DNA from: Pyrocephalus nanus
Lineage: Eukaryota > Chordata > Aves > Passeriformes > Tyrannidae
Direction of reading: 5' to 3'
Length of the DNA stretch: 64,000 nt
NCBI GenBank assembly: GCA_038380795.1
Contig: CM076266.1
Location: forward strand, 41,314,425 to 41,378,424
Part shown: positions 24,780 to 38,600 of the stretch, piece after piece
How the letters are laid out: each line of letters starts with the position of its first letter
How positions within the stretch are numbered: position 1 is the first letter of the stretch
The notes under the pieces: model-generated
Seen by the model: only the letters and a program-made list of their open reading frames with translations
Databases searched by the model: none
Told to the model about the DNA's origin: nothing
Made by a program: the position numbers and the translations under genes

Positions 24780-27700
24780 CCCTAGCCAATCCTCTCTACA
24801 AAAAAACAAATTTAGACAGGATAATAAAAGTGAAGGAAGGAGTGGAATGAGGATAACCTTTGATCTTTAGCCAACTTCCAGTTTCTTTTACCTATAGGAT
24901 TTATTTCTGTCTGCATGTTACACATGAGATCTGTGGGTTCATAAGAAGAGAGTGCCAACAGTGCAAAAAGCATCGTAGATACAGCATTTAAAGGAAATGA
25001 AGAATGAACAGGCACAGGCTCCCCACATCTGTAACTCACTCTTTGAGTCTGTGAGGAATCCAACACCACTTTTAAGACAACATTATCCTTTGTGTTATAC
25101 AGATTCTGTGAAGGGAAAGCTCTATCATGTTTCCTCTGCACATTTTGAAATTTTTTTATGATGGCAAATATAGCTACCACCACATTGTAATCTTCTGAGG
25201 TATGTGTGGCAATAAATGTAAAGACTCTTGCTATGCCTTTTTCTTCTTTTAGACAACCACACATAACGTAACTCATAGACATTGTTACGATATTAGTTTG
25301 TCTACTTGGTTTCCTAATGATTTTCCTAGCATCAATGCTATAATAATCATCCCTGACTGAATCAGGATGCAATGAGCCATACAAAAAGCATCTTTCCTAA
25401 AACAGATCACGGGAACAAGATAAAGTGTTTCCAAGGCAAATTAAGATGATGGGGCCTTTCTTCAGTGTCTTTACCCTGAGAAAGTAAAGGTGACTTGCTA
25501 GAAAGTGAGGAAATAACTTTAGCCAACACTGCCAACATTGCAGGTGACTGAATGAGTTATGGAAATTCTTAATAAAGAAACTTGGATCTTGTGTCACTGC
25601 AGCAACCTAGAAAAGATAATAAGTTCCTAAAGGAAATCCCCTGGAGTGCAGAAGTAAGAAAATGGAAAGAAAGGAATCTCAGTCAAGTAATAGTTTTAAG
25701 ATGGGCTGTAGTTCACGCCAAATAATTAAGGAAACCAAGAAGAAAATAGTAACAAGCACCATTAAAACAATCCATTATCTCCCCTGATATCAGAAGATCA
25801 AGCACTGGCCAACTCTAAGGTGAGAAAGGAGTCAGACAAGTATTTTGAGTCCTGGATCTTCCAACTCACATGAATTTCTAGAAATCAGCAGCAGTTCTTG
25901 GCCCTTCTACTGTGCCTGCTGAAATGTTCTTGTAAATGTGCTCAGTGACTTTTTACTTCAGAGAAGTAGCAGCATTTTTTAAAATTAGGCTCATGCAGTG
26001 TGACAGGAAACTGTGAGAATGGTTTTATGCCAACTATTATTTTCATAATTTCTGTAATTTAAAAGTACCTGTTTCCTTCTCAGATCCCATATTTAGATAT
26101 CCAGGGTATAACTTTGCAAAAGCACTTAACATTCATTTGCCATGATCCCATTAAATATTTTGATTAACCTTTGATTTCCACAAGAAACAGCATTAAAACA
26201 CTACTAAGTAATTCTGAAATTCCCACTCACCACCTGTTTCATATTTTCTTGACAAAAAACCTGTGGGTGCACAATTGTACATTCAAGCAAAGACTAGATT
26301 AAAACTGTTACAATTATAGATATGTTATGCACTAGAGACATAAATATCAGTATATGACCTTTTATTTGCCCTTAAAGTAAAAATATAAACTTTCAAAACA
26401 AAAGTAACATGTAATTTTTAATTATACCCTTTGTCCTCTTCCAGTGCTATTATTGGAGGAGATACAATATTCAGACTTATGTAAGAAAATATTCTATTGC
26501 AGGAAGGCAGCAAGAGAAAAAATTAATATTGTACTATACCACTGAGCAAGCTGTCAGGCTGTTATTGAAGGACACGGTGTGCTAATCACTTGAATTACCA
26601 TCTAAGCAAGTCATTCGTCTTTTGGTGGACTGATGCGCCAGGAAGGACTCTGGGGTTTTTTGTTGTTTGCAACAGACAAGCTCCCCACACACTCCTTGTA
26701 GTTCTGCCAAGCAGCAAGGAAAGGCAAGGGTGAGGCTTCTGCCTCGTGTGAGCAAAGTCACTGGAGCAACTGTACTCTACCTGCTCCTACTGAAAACCAA
26801 GGAAAAATGTTTAACCCCATAAAAAGATAATCCAGAGTTATTTCAGTTTTCTTTTGTTGTTTTTGAGGTACCTGAAATGGAAAGGGGCAAACAGAAGACA
26901 GGTAAAACACCTCTTATCTGTGTCAGTTCCCCTCCAACAGAGTCATTACACAACTGCGTGTTGTGTTACGGCTAGATGAAGTGAAGCTAACAAGTCAGAG
27001 TTTGTATGTTCAGCCTCCCATTTTGTAAAAGAAACATTTGAGAATGAAGACAACTTGTGAATGTTATTCTTTTCACATCCTTTCCTCAGCAGCCAGGGAA
27101 AAGAACCATATGGATTGGGTGCACTCCCAGCCAGCACCGCAGCACTCTGTGTTTGCATAAACAGTCATATACGCAACTCAATTTGCTCACCAGCAAATGT
27201 GCAAACACCCAGTTAAGGGGGACTGAACCTGCCTCAGTAGAAAAGAGACTCCTTCCCTCTCCACCACTGTGCATAAGGAGAGCAGATGTCTCCTGCACAG
27301 TCATTCTTTGGGTGATGGCAGGCTGAACAAAGCCCTGGTGCTGGCCCTTGCTAATTGAAGGCGGCTGGTGAAGGAACGAAGGCACATCAACAATCGAAAG
27401 GTTGGCGAAGCTTTAGAGCTATGGAGAAAGCCTCAGCTTTCTCAGCCTCAAGAGGAGGGCCCCAACAGTTCTTTTGGCTTCAGTGTTTTAAAAGCTACAA
27501 CCCAACCCTAAATAACAGAGTTCTGGTGAGCTTCTCTGGATACTTAGAGCAGCCTGGAGAGGAATACATGCAAAACACAAAAACTCCACAGTCTCTGTCC
27601 TGGACCTCCAAGCATGTATTTAACTATTATTTACCATTTAATCATGTCATTACTCATTAATTTACTTGAGAATGTGTTTTCCTCTCATTAAAACTGTTGC

Positions 27701-30700
27701 AGTGATCTCTGCCAAAATTCTACCCACCAGTGTTCTGTGCTCCTTCCCTGTGGTTCCTTCGTGACTATTTGATTAATTTTCATTGATATTCTTCCAACAA
27801 TAGCATCTAAAATTAACTGGGTCAGTTTTTACATAACTTCCTGACTCACCAGGGTACGTGTCCTAAATAAATATGTCCATACAGGAGTCAAATGACCCTT
27901 CCAGCACTAGCAGGAGCTGGGACTTTTTGCAAAGCTTGTGTTCTATGGGAAGAGAACATATTTTATTCTCAATTCTTAATTCAGGACCTTTTATTCAATC
28001 AAAACTTCATTTGGATTAAGTCAGAGGTTTTTGACTCAGTTGGCTGAATGTGGCCTTGGGTGAGGGGGAAAGGGAGATTTTAAGGCCAAATACATTCTTA
28101 TAAAAAACATTTTCTAAATGGCTGAAATTACAAATGTTAGTGTTGAGGTACCTGAATTGAAATGGTAAGTTTGGCCTCCAGGCATTAGCTGCTGATTTCT
28201 TGCTTTTAATAGCAGAGAAGGAAGCTTAGTAACACTTCAAATTACATGTCTCAAGCAGGCATTTAATTTAGATTAAATTAGACAGTAATTGTATGTTAAA
28301 TAAATACCAATGGTCTCAGGAACACATTTTTTATGGATTAACAATTTATGTAATAGATGTTTTTATTGCCTGCCTGCTAGGTCTACAGCACTATGTTTTT
28401 CATAATTAGCTGCTCTTCAGCTGCTACACTGAATATAACTTATTAAATCTCTATTAAGTACATACTCAAGGATACACAGGATACCTCTTTGAAGGCCAAA
28501 AAACGCAAACCCAACTCGCTACAGTAAAAGGCCACCTTGACAATGTTCAATAAGATGATCTGGGTATCTTCAACTCTCTTGAGATATGGATGTATCCAAG
28601 TGTGTCATATAGTCTGTTGCATTTGCTTAGTCCTTCAGGAAGGAGGAATTTGTACTACTTCACCACGTAATGGCAGCACTGACCACCAAACAAAATGTTC
28701 CACAGAGAAAATACATGGAGGAAGAAGATTCCTCCAAACTCTTCTCCAAATTAATTCATGCTAAAAATAAAAGGAATCGATTTCTTTTGTAAACTGCATT
28801 ATCAGGCACTAGGGATTGTGCATACTCTAAGGAAAGGTCATAGTAATGTACAAAATAATGATGAAGTTTTTAGAGATGTTACAGTGCTGTCACATGGATT
28901 CAGAGGGAAAATATTCAATGACAGGTTTCAGCTGCCAGAGTCAAAGGAGGAACCTTTGGATATTCCCAAAATGGCTGGATGACCTTAGCCCTTTTCTTAC
29001 TGCATCTATTCTCTGTCCCTTTTTCTCTCTTTCCTCACATTCCCTTCCTCTCTACCAAGTGTCACAGCTGGCTTAAGTAATAATTTCTCCACTGTCCTGA
29101 TATTTTGATGCCCTTTTGTTTTAATTTGCTTTCTATTTAGTAAATCCTCGACTAAGTAAAGCCAGACAGGATGCAAGATGATCCATCCAATAGAGTTCTT
29201 CACTGTTTTTTTCAAGAACATGTAGCCATTCTGCATCAGAAAACAGAAGCCAAGAGACAAACTGTAGAACTTCAAACAATAAGGTGGCATTTCAGAATCT
29301 CAGATTCAGATCTCTCTGAAAAAAGCTGTTGCTTCATCTGTGAGGTGAGAGGATTCTCCATGGAGTTTGGGGAGTTTTTTCCTGGAGATTAACAACCCTC
29401 TAAAGGGATTCTATGGAGATGGACTAATCACAGTAATAATTATCTATGAAGTCTGTCCTATGTACTGTGAAATCTGCCAAGATGATAATGCGTGTGGTAT
29501 TACACATGCACAAGTTGTCATAACTTCTTCCAAATCTGACCAAGTTGCCTGATTTAAACTGATATACAATATATGCATTTGATGTTACAAGTTACAGAAG
29601 ATTATATCTCCAAATCTGAGTCTAGACTCAGTAAGGGTTGGCTAAAAAACAAGACATCTGATTAAAAAAATAATTCAAAGTACGAGGAATTTGTGTCTAA
29701 TCCACATTGGAATAAAAATCACTATCTCAAAAATCACTGACTATCCAAATAAATCAGTAAGCTTGATTAAGTTTAGAGAAGTTTATTATAATGCTACTGC
29801 CTATAAAACCAACTTGGCACATTTTTAAAATATGTAGGGAAAAGTTTCTGAATATAGATGAAATGTGGGTACTCAGTTATGACTGAAAACAATCTGATGG
29901 GAAGATTTAGTCCTATTTCTTTTTCTAACTGATGAAAAGCCAAGTCAGTTAATTTTGAATTGACCCAGGAGACTAACACAAAGGATCTAGTTTAAAGCCC
30001 ATCACTCAGAAGCTAAGAACTGACTGCCATTTTCTGAAGATGGTCTACAAAATACTGCCAAGAAAAGCAACACGGACTAAGCAATCTTTCCAACTTATAC
30101 AGTTTCTCAGAGTCTACAAATTAAGGCTCTCACTTTATTTGCAGTAATTTATTGACCTTGCCACATCAACATATCAGATTAAATTAAGAGCTGGTTCCTT
30201 AGCCAGTGTTAATCAGCATATACCATTATCTAAAGACCTAGCCTCCAGATGTGGATCATTCATCATTCCAAGACTAGCGACACAGATACAATAAGCATAT
30301 CAGGGATAGGTTCTTGTAGGTGGATAGCTTGAGGTAAACACTCTATTTCCTGACTAATTTGGCATCAAGTCTCCTGGTGAACTCAGTATTAGTATCAGAG
30401 GTCTAGTGCCCCTCAGGATTTGGATCACGTTGTTTATTAAACATCATTTTATAAAATCAGAAGGGAATAAGGCAGTGCATTTCTAAGGGATTACTGTACA
30501 TCTCAAACAGTTATTCACTTTCCCTCTGGCCTTGTGCCCATTAACCCCACCTGACATATGCTATAATCACACAGAAATGCACTGCCTGTCACCACTTATT
30601 GAAAAGGTAATGTGTAAAACTCACTAAAGGAAATGGTATTGAAACTAGTTTTGGGGTCTGACTCCTTATAGTCTTCTGATTAATTGCAATTCCCAAGTAA

Positions 30701-31140
30701 AATACATTGAGTAACTTTCTATTATGCTGTTCTATCACAAAAACATGTAAGAACTAAGGATGTGATTTCAACCCATACAACAGTCCCTTTGTACCTTTTC
30801 ATACTATTAAAAGGACACACAGATGCCTTGAAATGGTGGGTAAACCCCCACTGAGTAAAAGCAACTGTAGCTACCATTTGAATGACATAGGTGGCTCTGT
30901 CCAGCCTTCTCCACAAATAGAGAAGTTATGTCAGAACCTTGTCAATGAAATTATTACACAGAAGAGTTTGCAAGAGCCTTAACCTGGTGGGAGCACTAAG
31001 AAAGGGCAGGGAGTTGACCTCAGGTAAAGGTAGGATGGATGCTATTGTGTTCTGATGCACAGGAGGTGGAAAAATATAGAAGATGCTTTTATTTTCTGTT
31101 CACTCAAAATGAAATATATGACTCATTCTCATTACAGATA

Positions 31141-31192
31141 TTTTTTGTGTGTTTGTTTTGTTTGGTTTTGGTTTTTTAATTTTTTATTTTGT
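31141..31192. repeat. T/G-rich simple sequence
   Basis: Impure (TTTG)n and (GGTTTT)n units on the plus strand, running into poly(T) and TTTTATTTTG. It is a degenerate low-complexity stretch inside the intron. Confidence 0.65.
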
Positions 31193-32633
31193 AGACATTA
31201 AGACTAGGTTTAGCTGCTGGGTGAATGAGAGGGCTTAAGGTAAAATACAATTTGTGATATATAACAAGTTAATTGAAGTGGAAGTGCTGTCTTTGTTTCC
31301 CCAGAAATCCCTCCTTCTCTGCCAACCCCAAGAAACACATATGAGAAAAAAATATTTTCTTTGAATATTGAATATCTTGTCCCTGTCTTTCCAGTCTTCC
31401 AGCATACAGTTATCAGAAAGACCCTTCCTGTGAGCTCCTGCAGCCAAATGGAGATCCACCATTTGAGACCACTGGATGAAATATAGTGCTTCAGAAGCCC
31501 TGATGGAATTCTTTACTCAGTGGTTTTCCACCTTTTCTAAGAGAAAGTTAAAACAATGATCATAAGACCTGGGTGAAAAACTCCCTCAGAACTGAGCAAT
31601 CAAGGGGTATTACTTTCTGGATTTTCTCAGAGTGAGAAGCAGAGGCACTCCAGAATGACCTGATTCTACAGGGTCCATATGTAAGCAAATTACCACTATC
31701 TTTGCTGTTACCATAGCATGATAGCAGTATTGAGAGAGGATGGTAAACCTAAAATAATTGGTAATCTTAACTGAACAATAGAAACATCAAGACAAACAAT
31801 GACGTTTCTGTGCTACACTTCAGGCCTAAATCCAGCTAACTAGTGTCAAGGTAATTTGAGGACTCCAGATGTTGTTGCAGCTGCAACAGTCATCTTAGTC
31901 ACTCTCCTCAAAAAGTGGGGAGTTCACAACAGGGCAAAAATCATTCATTCCACATTGAGATGCTGTTTCTTGAGCAGCAACAGTAATTTCTTCTTCAAGG
32001 GAAAAAAGTATATCAGCTTTTCTAACTGCAGACACTGAAAGTCTACTGGCAGAGTGGCTACTGTTTCTCCCTCAAGAGTTTTAACAGCTAGAAGTAAAAT
32101 AACCTGTTGCCAGAGTTCAAAGCTCCCTAGTGGCCTTAGAATCTTGCAAACAAGGTATACCAAATTGCAACATCAGGATTGCATTTATTCTTCCTTTTAA
32201 AAAAGCTGAAGAGCCACAGCAGCTGAAAGCTTGGGCAAAAACTATCCAAACTTCATAGCAAAGCCACTTCGAAACTCGGGACAATGAAGGTATTCAACTG
32301 TCTCACTACAAATAAATAGAGAAGATCAACAAGGAAAAATATAAAAACTATCAAGATAGAACAGTTCCACTCATTAGGGCAGGCAGTGGTCACTCTGGCA
32401 GAGAAGGATGAACTTTTTAGTCATTCTCAGTTTTGGCCAAAGTGGTGATCTCATTTCATAAAATAAATGGTTGTGGAACAAAATTTTAGCATCTTCCCAC
32501 CATTTTTACCTAAATTTTACCGCAGGACACTATGATAGAAGGAATTAATTAATTTAATAATATTAATTACAGAAAATAAAAGATGGTACATAACAGAATT
32601 GGAGAAAGGATAAAAGTATTGGGTTAATCATTA

Positions 32634-32658
32634 TATCATCTTATTAAATAAGATGATA
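32634..32658. repeat. Perfect palindrome, 12-bp arms with a 1-base centre
   Basis: The left arm TATCATCTTATT (32634-32645) and right arm AATAAGATGATA (32647-32658) are exact reverse complements around a single A. The surrounding sequence is very AT-rich. It could extrude as a small cruciform or bind a dimeric factor. No terminator-like role is expected in this eukaryotic intron. Confidence 0.85.
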
Positions 32659-35600
32659 AATAAATACATTCATGACTGAAAGACAATAAAGGCATGTTAG
32701 GTGAGCAAGAACAAAAATGACCATGAATAACAAACTAAACATGGTCAAAGAAACAGATTTTCTTATAACCATTGTGAATGGTCAGAAAGTAAAGAGAGCA
32801 GAGGTGGTTTACGATCTTATTTCTAGAATGGAGTGCAGAGAACCAATAGAACCTTCTAACCTTTTAGATACTTCTATGTCTTCCCAGACCATGCCTTATT
32901 CTAATGGGTCATTACAAATAAACTCAAATTGTTCTTCCATACATACAAATCCTTAGTGGTAGTGGAAAAGGTGGCTTTTGTCTCTCTCTCAGGTGACGTA
33001 TGACTCCATCTCAGGCTGATGAGCCCTGGCATATACATAGTTTAACCTGGAACAGCTCAAAGGTGTAATGGAAGTCTTTTTAACAAAGATAATGAAAAAT
33101 AACTTTCTTTTAACTTTCCTTGTACCCAATGTGAACTTAAACAGTAAATATTTGAATTTATTAGAACACTTGAAAGAGCAGAAGGCTCAGATTAGAGTAG
33201 AAAATGTATCTGAGGACAAGTCCTTGAGATACGTAAAGGAAAACTAATTTCCAAACTGAAGATTATGTTTGGCAGTGATAGCTATTATTAAAACATATTT
33301 CTTTAGTGCTAAAATCTATACAAATCAGAGTAAGATCTGGATGTTGTCTATTCAAGAGGTGTGAAATCCAACACCAGCAGGGCTGATACAGGTGTGGTTA
33401 AGCAGGTGTGTGGTTGCAGGCAGAGCAGGTTGTAAAAAACCACATTTTTTTTAATCCTATCCTGTTTCAGATGCCCAAGAAACATGCAGGAATAGTCCTT
33501 ATGACTTCTTCAGACTTGGAGTTTTCACATCTTGTACATGCTATACTGGGTCTTCCTGCACCCTCACTGTGTCTGGAAATGCTCAAGAGAATTTTGTTTT
33601 GACATGACTATTACCTGTTCCGTGGGACTAGAGTAAAATGCATGGAATTTAATATTTATATCAGAGTCCTACCTGAATTTCTGGCTGTGGCTTTTCATGG
33701 GCAGTTGCAATGCATAAGTGACCTGATAGTTGATGTTACACATTGGAAAATTAAAAAAACTAGAAACACTTTTGTTTTATCTGAAATTGAGATTCCAGAA
33801 TCGAGAAATTTAGAGCTCAACAGTACCATTTTTGTATTAACCAGAGAACTCCTGGTTTTTAAGGTTTTTTGCTTTTCATGATAGAAAAATGGATAACAGA
33901 AAAAACCTGATATACAGAGGTATATAGGTATAAAGGTAGAGGAACATGTATCTCCTCTATTTTTTAGCTTTAGGCAGAAACTATGAAGTTGGCATTTATT
34001 GCTGGTTTATAGTTACAATCTGAGTTCAGCCCTCTCTATGCAGAGAAAAGCAAAGGTCCAGAATAGTAGATGTTCACTTAATTAACATCTCTATCTTTCA
34101 GCATATGCAAAAGGGGTGCACTGTGCAAGCAATCATAAATCTCACTTGGCCTAACTTCAGAGCAATTGACCTTACAACCCTTTTCCTCTGTGCAAGCTTT
34201 TTGTATGCAATTTCTAGATTTACTGTTTCAAAGAGAGGCAAAACTAAAGTGAGCAACTCATTCATCCTACAGATGGATGAAAATTTGCGCCAAACTGGAA
34301 AACTTGTTCTGGAAAGAGTTCTATTGATGTTACTTTCAGTGGATCCAGATTCAAATTCTTTAATTTGACATGCTGCTGCTATCTTAATTAGGAATGAAAT
34401 GAGGAAGAGAGAAATGACAGGTTTTAGCAGTTCACTGGACAGCAGAGATTATTACAGGAAAACATAATGACACTTTGCCAGTCCAAGAGTATTCCCTTGT
34501 CAGTCATCAAATGACTGCTAGAAATAAAAAATTCTGAGGACCTCTCCAAGAAAAAGGAAGAAGAGAAAACATAGACAGCATAAATGTAACTTCTCCTTGC
34601 TCCTACTATAACTGTGCAGTATCTTAAATTCTTGATATTTCTTTTTTTCTATAATCAAAATTTCAGGCCACATCTTAAAAAGTTCAATATGAAAAGCACA
34701 CATATCATTTCCATACATGTGTTCTAGGTGATGTCTATATGGAAACAGTGACAAATCCTTTCCTTGATGGAACACTTTTTTAATAAAAGCCTTTATTAAA
34801 AAATTTGACAGAAAATGAAAATGTGTTATCTATATGAGCAGTGCTCATTAAAAATCTCAAAGTAACTGGCTCCAAGATGAATTTTGGCAAACTCTGAAGT
34901 GCACATGTGGGAGAGGCAACTTTAGCACTTAGTAAATACCCAAAAATCTGCAATTAATCCTGAGAGATTCTTTCGGGATTAGCCACTTCTGGAGACCTCT
35001 CATATTCTTGAGTCAGCCTCTGGAAGCACCACTAGTCATCTCAGGGACCTGGGCTTTCAATTCAGACACTAAGGTAGGATAGTTAAAGCTGCGGCAGCCC
35101 AGAATATCTCAGACTTCCTAGGAGGTTATCCCTGTCCTTATATTATCTCTAAGTATGGCCAATCTTTTGCACATTACTAGAACTGACTGAAGTAATAATA
35201 GACGGATAGTTCAGATAGTGTATCCCTGTTTCATGTTCATAACGCTGTTTGTAAGCATATGTATTTGCCAACTGTTATGTTCAGCCTAGAGACTCCCAGC
35301 ACATTGCTTACTTTGACTTCCTAAACTTAATTATCCATTTCTTATCAGTGCTCATAAAATGACATCCTATAGTATCTGCTCTCTTAATGTGTAACTGAAG
35401 CTTTATATACAACAGAACAGGGATTAATTAAGATAAAGTGGTAACTAGTAAATAACCAGTTCTCTTGATGACACAAATATCCAGGAACCTTTGCAAAGAA
35501 GTACCACTCCTCAGACTTAAATGACAACATAAATTAGAGCTTGTGACTATTTCTTACTAAGAATTGAAAAAAGAACATGAGCAGGGTGGGTTGAATGAGT

Positions 35601-38600
35601 TCTAAAAGTAAAAGAAATGTTTACGAAAAAGAACAGCATTTGCATTCCTATTTGCCTGGGCCACTCGCCCCTTTTGTAACCTGATAAAACAAATGAGTCA
35701 ATACAAATCAAGAAGACTTAGTAGAAGAACAGCAAATGGCCATTGTAAAAGTAGAGGCCAGAGGAAAATGGACGCCACAAAGGCCCCAGTCATGCGATTT
35801 TTTTTTTTGCAAGCAGATTTAATGGGTGTGCTGTGGCCAGACACCTTTAGAGTCACGCATGCCATTTCACTAAGAAGAGAAAACAGCAAGACCATGTCCA
35901 AAGGCAGAAAAGGAAAATGGAATCACAACTGAACATGTTACAAAGTTCATATTTTGAAAAGAAAATAGTAGAAAATTTGCACAAACTGTTTTTCATGACA
36001 ATATGTCCATTCTAAAAACATTTTTACATGATAAACCAGAAATGTTATTCTTTCCTTCACAGACATGCTGCCTTATTTTCATTGATTTACCCTGTCAAGG
36101 AGCCTTGAGAAAACAGCGGATAAACTGAGAATTTACGCAGTCCATATCTGCTATCAGACAAATCACTGTAAAGTTTAATTTTTCCCCTTGCCTGTCTGAC
36201 AAAACTGCAAGACAGCCAAATACAGGTGTTCAGATATATTCAGACAATGCTCTTTTTTCTTTCTCTCTTTTTAATATAATATTTTGTCATTTAGTCTGTG
36301 AAAACATTATGGTGGGTAAAGTAAGATCAAGCAATAATTCTAATTTTTTAAAGCCTTTAAAGCAATTTTTTTGAGAAATATGGTAGTTTAGACAGCACAT
36401 TTATTTAGTTTTAATTTTTGTGCTGTCATACATCAGCACTGAAGTCCTGATTTAGAACACATGCAGCTTGCCTTTGAAGTTTTGGCTGTTTTTAACAATG
36501 GCAAAAAAAGATATAAAGAAATTAAACAGCACCAAAAAAAATCATAAAACAGGGCTTTTGTACTCTTGATTTATATATTGTTTTTATGTCTGTTTAAAAA
36601 AAAAGCTTTATTCTCAATAATCTTTCATGGGAAGCTTTGCTCTGACATACCTTCATCTAAGCCTTTTCTTCTTTGCTGACCTTTCTTTTCTCCTTCGTAT
36701 CCTCTCAAGTCTCTCAAAAGTGCTTTCTAATATCTTTTCCATTCAGTAGCAAAATGAGTTTATTGGAATTCTTATGAAAACCAAAAGAGCAGAAAATGTG
36801 CAAGTGATATGCTAAACTAATACTTTTGGATGAAAGCAATAAATATTCTAAGTAAACAGGATCTCCAAGTAAAATAGTTATTTGCTGCTAGTGCTTGTTG
36901 GACTCCCCTTCTGGGCTGTATATGTGCAGTGGTATACATGGTTCTTTTAGTTACACAACACCGGCATTTTCCAAGGAAGTGCATGAAATCTGAGAGTTGC
37001 CATTGTTCATTTTTGTCCAATGTGTTGTAATGAATATGATTCAATGCCATATTTATTTGTTCTCTGGCCAGCTTCTTCCTGTTTTTCTCTCTCCCTTTCA
37101 GCTCAAGGATAAAATCGTTGAAACAACAACAAGAGCACCACAACTGGCTTTATAGTTTTTCTCCTGCTTAGGATCTTCCATTCCTTGGAAAATTTTAGTT
37201 CATACTAACGTCACCTAAAGGTACCAACACCAGCTGCTGCAAAGAACAGTTTAATTGCAGTCTACCTATCAAACATACTGAAAGCAAGTTCTGAAGGGAC
37301 CAAGTCCTGAACGTGTTGAGAGTTTTGAAGAGCACCCACCCACCCCCTCATATTTCTTAATTGTCAGCCCAAATATGTATGTGTACAGGACCAACCTGTA
37401 TTTGTAGAAGGATATGTGCAGGGTATTTATGATAGCTGAAGGAGTTGGGAGAAGCAGGGGTTAACAAGATTAACAAGCCAGATGGACTTTGAGGAAGGTT
37501 AACACCTTCATGTCAGTAGTTCACTGAAGATCTCCTCACACACGGTATCTCTTTCCTTACCTTTACCATCTCATCCATATGCTTAATCCCTGCACCTCTT
37601 CTAAAATACTGCTTTCTGTTAACAGTGAAATAATGACAGCTGCATCTGAGGCAAAAGTTCTTTTTGTATTCCAGATCATTCCACAATACCACTCTTAAAA
37701 ACCATATGAAGAACTTGTGTAAATTTTTTGCCAAATATTGACGGTTCTGGAGTTCATTTTATTTTTGTGGCATTTAACTATCCATTTTAGCATATTGATC
37801 TGTGTTAACAGAAGGCTCACTTGTCACTTCATTTAATTTCATCTTCAGCTGATGACCTTTCTACGTATTGAAGCAAATACTCTTGGAAAGAAAAAAAACC
37901 CTTGATCTTAACATTTGTCACGGTTATTCTCCCCTACCTTTAAGCAAGCAAAAAGTTAGCTGTCTTGCCTTTGCTACTCCTCCAGTCTATTTCCTTCTCA
38001 GTAGGGAGAGAAGAATATCCCCAGGAAGATCTGTTGCACGAACTTTCAGGAAGGAGGAAGATCTTTTTGGAATTAAACACCTCTCTGTATTGCCTTTCAT
38101 GGACAAATCTGGACTTGATAAGACATATAATGTTCATAAAGTCAAACTTTGAAAGCGGAAGCTTATTTATGGCTCCAAAGTCTATGTACATCCAGGCAGG
38201 TAAAACATGCTTCCATCTATCAAGGTCATGCTTTGGCACTGTGAACATATCATGGCTCAATGAGAACCTTCTTAGGTAAATATGAAATTAAAGAAAAACG
38301 CATTTAAATTATGCAGACAATGCCACTGTTAATGCCTCAATAAAAATTACTCTTGACAGAGATATTGTAGGTTACAGAGCCCTACTTTCAAATCCCGTTT
38401 TATTTAAGCAACTTATAATACTAATATAATCATGCAATATTTGTATGTTATTTATATAGTTACTAGGAAATTATTACAGAAATATTTTCTATATAGTAGT
38501 AATACCTAATATATTTATAATAATCACTCAAATCTCAAGCTAGCAGGGGAATTTTTATACAGAAACCATGGAATGGTGTAGAAATCATGTTCGCTCTACT

